From Funneliformis mosseae (Eukaryota > Glomeromycota > Glomeromycetes > Glomerales > Glomeraceae), in the NCBI GenBank assembly GCA_910592005.1, contig CAJVPP010003525.1:1-11400 (forward strand): DNA of 11,400 nucleotides, in the 5' to 3' direction. A program made the translations under genes and the position numbers. Positions 7,560 through 11,400 of the stretch are shown piece by piece. The notes beneath the pieces were generated by a model. The model saw only the letters and a program-made list of their open reading frames with translations, made no database searches and was not told the origin of the DNA. How positions within the stretch are numbered: position 1 is the first letter of the stretch; the number at the start of each line of letters is the position of its first letter.

Positions 7560-8940
7560 GAAACAATTTTTTTGTTGATTATATATGATTCATTTATTAA
7601 TTATTATTAAGCGAATCAAAGTTTTTTTCGGTGTTTTAAATTGATGAAATTTTGTATTTAGCTAATGATAAAAGAATAAACAAAATATGAAAAGTTTTAC
7701 AAATATTAATTGAAGAAAAAAATTGTTTATTACGATAAAACAAATTTCATAATATATAACAGAGATCAAACCAAATCATATATTTTTTGGAAATATAGTT
7801 CAAATTCGGATTGAAACTAATAATCGATAATGTGTTTGAATAAGTCAAGTATCACAAAAAATAAATTACAATATTTAAATCTCATCCATATATAATTTTT
7901 CTATTAATAACCATTTATCATAATCTTTTTTTAATCTTTCTATATTTAAATTTAAATCAATTAGAAGTATCTATAAATAATTTAAAAAGTGAAATTCTTG
8001 AAATACTTGTATATCAAATAAAATAATTTTATGTTATTTATAAATATTTATATTGTTTTAATAAAGATATTCTACTTGTTATAATACTAATAAATCCAAT
8101 TATTTAATAATTAACTATAAGTATATTTATATATCTAAACTTTATTCAAAATTCTAAAAAATATAATATAATCAATTTCAAAAATTTAAAGTTTTCATTA
8201 TAAGAAAAAATAATTTTATTTTTGATTATTATATTTTTTTTAATTATTATTTATAATTAGATTTTTCTAATTTATTGAATTTTATACAAAAAGTTAAATA
8301 TTTTAACTTATAATAAAAAAATGTATTATTTTTTTAATTATACATAAAATTGCTTATTAAAACTCATTTTAATTTTGGCAAAATGTCTAAACATTAGTTT
8401 TGCTAATTTTTTATTAAGTTTTGATATAGTTTCGCATTTTTTAACTTTAATATAATTTTATAGTTATAGTTTTACCTTTTCCTAAGTTTTACAGATTTTT
8501 AATAAGGTTTTAATATAATTTTGATAAATTTTACCTTGCAAACCTTTTAGGTTTTATTTAACAACCTTAACTATATATAAAATGTATTATAAATCATATT
8601 ACAAAATTAAAGATTTAATATTTATATAATATTTATAATTTAAGTTATTTATTATAAAATTAATTATAAAATTTAGATCATAATACTAAAATATTTAATA
8701 TTATATAAAGAATCTTAAAATTTTTATGTTAAATATTACTATATAATTTATCTATTTTATTTAATTTTAAGGATTTAATTATACTTATTAATATATTTAT
8801 ACTTGTTTTATTATTTTTATTTAAATATTTTATATTTATTTTTTATTGATATAATTAATATATTATATCATTATTATTTTTTTATATTACTTATCTAATT
8901 TTAATAATTTTTAACTACAATTAATAAATTACTATTCTTT
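7560..8940. other. Extremely AT-rich intergenic block
   Basis: There is no gene. The composition drops back to nearly pure A+T at about 7560 and stays so to about 10990. One copy of a dispersed repeat (8378-8460) lies here. No promoter, RNA gene or other transposon end is identified. Confidence 0.65.
8378..8460 (+). repeat. Dispersed repeat, copy 1
   Basis: It matches copy 2 at 9982-10067 in the same orientation at most positions. Shared words include TTTTGCTAA, AGTTTTGATATAGTTTC and TTTAATATA. Weaker similarity continues to about 8575. Each copy starts with a small inverted repeat, GCAAAA ... TTTTGC. Internal AGTTTTnATATAnTTTT units suggest the family is itself built of short subrepeats. 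Confidence 0.7.
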
Positions 8941-8947
8941 TAATATA

Positions 8948-8977
8948 CAATGCAGTAAGAAAGTCTTTAGACAATTT
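8948..8977 (+). repeat. Left terminal inverted repeat of the Tc1-type element
   Basis: The repeat begins CAATGCAGTAAGAAAGTC just after a TA dinucleotide. It differs from the right end at repeat positions 3, 5, 8 and 25. Confidence 0.9.
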
Positions 8978-9078
8978 AAAATGTTAATAATTTCAAAATA
9001 ACTGCGTTAAATCATGTGAAAAATAAATTGTTAGAAAATTAAAAAATCAAAGTTTTATTTATTTTTATTTATGAAAAT

Positions 9079-9240
9079 TTAATACGGAATATGTTCTCCA
9101 TTTTTTTCAATTACAAGCCTACAACACTTCTTCATTGATCTTACCAAGTTCACTAAAATGCTTTCTGAAATTTTTTCTCATTTCTTTTTCATAAATCATT
9201 CTAATTCATTTAAATTTTTTGGCCACTGTTTTTCAACATT
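9079..9240 (-). pseudogene. Tc1-type transposase C-terminal remnant
   Basis: Reading the minus strand to the TAA at 9079-9081 gives about 50 codons with two internal TGA stops (9178-9180 and 9196-9198). The order is QWPKNLNELE, stop, FMKKK, stop, EKISESILVNLVRSMKKCC, RLVIEKNGEHIPY. This matches the conserved tail of Tc1/mariner transposases: the WP..SPDLNPIE segment (here shortened, SPD missing), then W..LK, then LV.SM..RC..VI...G....Y. The last catalytic Asp/Glu normally lies in the DLNPIE segment and is degraded here. Everything upstream, including the DNA-binding domain and first catalytic Asp residues, is deleted. It is a non-functional relic lying inside the element with matching terminal repeats. 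Confidence 0.88.
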
Positions 9241-9512
9241 TCATGTTATAGTATATAGTAGACCTTAGGAGACCTGTTCATTTTTTAATTTTCTTTGCAT
9301 TTTGTATTTCTCTATCTCATAATTGTTAAATAGCTTTTGCATATACGTTTTAATGAACATTTATATTTATTTGATTCTAAAAAAAAAGTGGTAATAAGTT
9401 CAATATGCTACAAAGAAAAAAAAGATTGATTTGATAAGCAATAAATACTATTTTGATTACTAAAATTCTAATTTAAAATGAAAAATTTATGCAAATCTAA
9501 TTTAGTTATGAG

Positions 9513-9542
9513 AAATTATCTAAAGACTTTCTTAATGTACTG
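9513..9542 (-). repeat. Right terminal inverted repeat of the Tc1-type element
   Basis: Read from the outer end it begins CAGTACATTAAGAAAGTC and is followed by the TA at 9543-9544. It is the partner of 8948-8977. Confidence 0.9.
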
Positions 9543-9589
9543 TATCTTTATTAAAAATTAATTATAACTACTATTTTTAAGTTTTTCTA

Positions 9590-9880
9590 TTAGAATTTAT
9601 TTTTAATTTAAAGATTTTAAGGTTAAAAATTTTGGATCAGTATTAATATTAATATTCTGTATTAAATTAAAAAAAAAATATTTAATTAAAATTATTTTAT
9701 TAGAATTTACTTCATTTAAAAATTCTATAGTTAAAGGTTTTGAATCAGTTTACAAGATAAATTAAAATTAGTATTTTTTAAAAAAATAAAAAATTTAATT
9801 AAATTATACATTAGAATTTATTTTAAATTCGAAAATTTCATAATTAAAAGTTCACAGTTTTATTTTTAAAATTAGTAAAA
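9590..9880. repeat. Degenerate tandem repeat, unit about 110 bases, about 2.7 copies
   Basis: TTAGAATTTA starts at 9590, 9700 and 9811, a period of 110 then 111 bases. Each unit continues with AAATTT-rich sequence, then a GTTAAA or ATTAAA word, then GATCAG, AATCAG or CACAG, and ends (copies 1 and 2) in a long A run and TTTAATTAAA. The third copy is truncated or fades near 9880. The array starts about 50 bases right of the Tc1-type element, whose insertion may have separated it from further copies. Confidence 0.65.
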
Positions 9881-9981
9881 TAGTTGTAATTTAAGAATAT
9901 AAACTAGTTTCATTCTTAGTATCATATTTTTAAGTTTGATTAACAAATATTAAGATTATTTTTTAAATTCATTTAGATTTA

Positions 9982-10067
9982 GCAAAACGTTTAAACTATA
10001 ATTTTGCTAAATTTTTACTAAAGTTTTGATATAGTTTCACATTTTTATAAGCTTTAATATAGTTTTA
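9982..10067 (+). repeat. Dispersed repeat, copy 2
   Basis: Diverged direct copy of 8378-8460, 1.6 kb downstream of it, with the Tc1-type element and the tandem array between them. The small inverted repeat AGCAAAA/TTTTGCT is perfect here (9981-9987 and 10002-10008). Fading similarity extends to about 10160. Confidence 0.7.
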
Positions 10068-11000
10068 TCTTTTTCAAGATTTTTTAATATAATTTTGTTA
10101 AATTTATTTATTTTTATTTAGATGACTTGATAAAACCTCTAGATTTTGTCTAGCAACTATACAAATAATATTGGAAAGAATTGAAAAGTAAATCTATATA
10201 TTAATAAATATTAAAAAATAAAATATATTATATTAATTAAAATAATAATTATTTTATTTAGAATTAAAAAAAATTGATTTTTATATGTTATATTTTATGA
10301 ATATTACTTATATGTAAATTATTAAAAGCAGAAATTAAAAGCGTAATTTGTATATCTTATTTAACTCTTTTTTTACATAATGATATGCTATGATTTTTAA
10401 TTTTCTTTATCAAATAGTTAATTCTTCAAAAATATCTTATTTAGTAATTTTTATAAATATAATCAAATACAAATGAAAAGCTGTTCATTTAGTTTAAACA
10501 AAATATAAATCAAGTGTTTTTCATTTATCACATTTTGCTAAAGTACATAATTTACTTATCCAATCAAATGAAAAATTTATATCACCAAAATAATCACACT
10601 GTATAAAGGTTTATCTATCCTTTATTGTCTTTTGCTAATTTATCACAAATTTTTCTTTAAAAACATTTGTAATATTTAAATTTAAATTGTAATTATATAA
10701 ATATTAAAGTATTATAAATATTGTAAATAAAAAGCCAAAACAATTAAGACTTCAGAATTTGTTACTTATTTTGACCTTTTTCATGTACTTACCATCACTT
10801 GCTCTATTATTAAAAAAGAGTTAATTTATTAAATATGTAACAATCTTTTTTTTTTAAAAAAAAAGAAAGTTATATGACCTTACTGACCTTTTAATCCCTT
10901 TATTTAGTTAGCATTTTCTGCTAATTTCTATAGTATCATACCTTTCATTCTCTTTTCTACTCAGTGTAAAAATTGTATAATATAAAATGTAATTGGTGAA
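10068..11000. other. AT-rich intergenic DNA with a possible solitary transposon end
   Basis: There is no gene. CACACTGTA at 10595-10603 has the form of a Tc1-type right end followed by TA, but no matching left end was found in the window, so it is only suggestive. A perfect T/A palindrome lies at about 10844-10865 (a T run followed by an A run, bounded by C and G). The words TGACCTT (three times, about 10770-10890) and TTTTGCTAA (10533 and 10630) recur without a clear pattern. Confidence 0.4.
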
Positions 11001-11150
11001 ATTATTATTATTTTAAAGTTAATTTTTATCCAATCCTTGCTTTTTTATAATAGAATAATATAAAAAAGATCGTCACGTCTATAAACCTTTAAAGAAATTC
11101 CACTAACACAACCCTAGTACTAATTATTTGTTACCCTTATGTTTCACGTA

Positions 11151-11174
11151 GTGTACAAACACCCCGTGTACAAA
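11151..11174 (+). promoter_or_regulatory. GTGTACAAA direct repeat upstream of the dehydrogenase gene
   Basis: GTGTACAAA occurs at 11151-11159 and again at 11166-11174, 15 bases apart, with the palindromic core TGTACA. The repeats lie 50-75 bases before the start codon, in a segment (11070-11185) richer in G and C than the DNA on either side. They may be a paired binding site for a regulator. A TATAAA at 11080-11085 and an ATTATAATA at about 11189-11197 are alternative core promoter elements. Confidence 0.3.
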
Positions 11175-11224
11175 TAGCAATTCGCTACATTATAATATTT
11201 TAATTTTTATTAATCTATTAAAAA

Positions 11225-11400
11225 ATGGATTTGAATTCATTATTTAATGTTAAAGATAAAATTGTATTGGTAACTGGGGGATCCAGAGGGTATTTATTTA
11301 AATATAAATTGATTGTTTTTCATTTAAATTTCTAATTTCTTTTAAATAGAATCGGACTTATGATAGCAACAGGATTTATAGCTAATGGGGCAAAAGTTTA
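11225..11400 (+). CDS. Short-chain dehydrogenase/reductase, N-terminal part (runs off the window)
   Basis: The ATG at 11225 opens exon 1 (11225-11289, 21 codons plus two bases). An intron follows (11290-11349), and exon 2 runs from 11350 to the window edge. Joining the exons completes the dinucleotide-binding fingerprint TGGSRGIG (TGxxxGIG) at about residues 17-24, preceded by a beta strand (KIVLV) and followed by helix MIATGFIANGAKVY. This is the start of the Rossmann fold that binds NAD(P) in classical short-chain dehydrogenases. The SLF.VKDK...VTGGSRGIG start and long following helix resemble fungal proteins annotated as 3-oxoacyl-ACP reductase or RhlG-like. The substrate cannot be told, because the catalytic Ser-Tyr-Lys region lies outside the window. 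The start is supported by the A-rich context (AAAAATGG) and the usual short distance to the fingerprint. Confidence 0.93.
11290..11349 (+). other. Spliceosomal intron in the dehydrogenase gene, 60 bases, phase 2
   Basis: The donor is GTATTT at 11290 and the acceptor is AAATAG ending at 11349. A CTAAT branch-site word lies at 11332-11336, 13 bases before the final AG. The intron splits the Gly codon between Arg and Ile of the TGGSRGIG motif. Without splicing, the fingerprint is destroyed. The intron is almost pure A+T. Confidence 0.92.

Larger units (their letters stand above)
8948..9542 (-). mobile_element. Internally deleted Tc1/mariner-type transposon, 595 bases
   Basis: Terminal inverted repeats of 30 bases at 8948-8977 and 9513-9542 match at 26 of 30 positions and share AAGAAAGTCTTTAGA. 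The right end reads CAGT from the tip, the usual Tc1 terminus. Both ends are flanked by TA (8946-8947 and 9543-9544), the target duplication of this superfamily. Inside, only the transposase C-terminus remains, on the minus strand. Full Tc1 elements are commonly about 1.3-2 kb, so most of the coding region is lost. Three of the four mismatches between the ends are transitions, consistent with age. The element cannot encode an active enzyme. Confidence 0.92.

Overview
The window looks like nuclear DNA of an AT-rich fungus. By eye it is about four-fifths A+T. Only one complete gene and one gene start can be supported; the rest is long intergenic DNA with decayed transposons. The gene start at the right edge carries a 60-base spliceosomal intron (GT..AG with a CTAAT branch site) that restores a perfect short-chain dehydrogenase motif, so the DNA is eukaryotic. 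The composition, sparse genes, short AT-rich intron and Tc1/mariner debris fit an arbuscular mycorrhizal fungus (Rhizophagus-like). That assignment is an inference from style, not from a database match.

Layout. Bases 1-77 hold an inverted-repeat cluster, including a perfect 50-base palindrome, probably DNA-transposon ends. Bases about 80-1240 are extremely AT-rich and hold no gene. Bases about 1240-7560 are less AT-rich. They contain short protein-like reading frames broken by stops (1763-2686, 4490-5066, 6996-7103, 7274-7519), read here as possible decayed genes, along with homopolymer tracts and a hairpin. This block also holds the one intact single-exon gene, at 6154-6720 on the minus strand. 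It encodes a 188-residue protein with basic patches and a short coiled coil, probably nuclear, and has a TATA box about 60 bases upstream of its ATG. Bases about 7560-10990 are again extremely AT-rich. They hold a 595-base Tc1/mariner remnant with terminal inverted repeats, TA duplications and a broken transposase C-terminus. They also hold a degenerate tandem repeat of about 110 bases and a pair of diverged direct repeats 1.6 kb apart. From about 11000 the sequence becomes promoter-like, and the short-chain dehydrogenase gene starts at 11225 and runs off the window.

The two supported genes do not appear to share a pathway or a promoter. I see no CRISPR array, rRNA gene, convincing tRNA gene or operon, and no clear novel system. 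The most useful leads are the Tc1 derivative, the tandem repeat beside it, the palindrome at the left edge, and the unassigned 188-residue protein.
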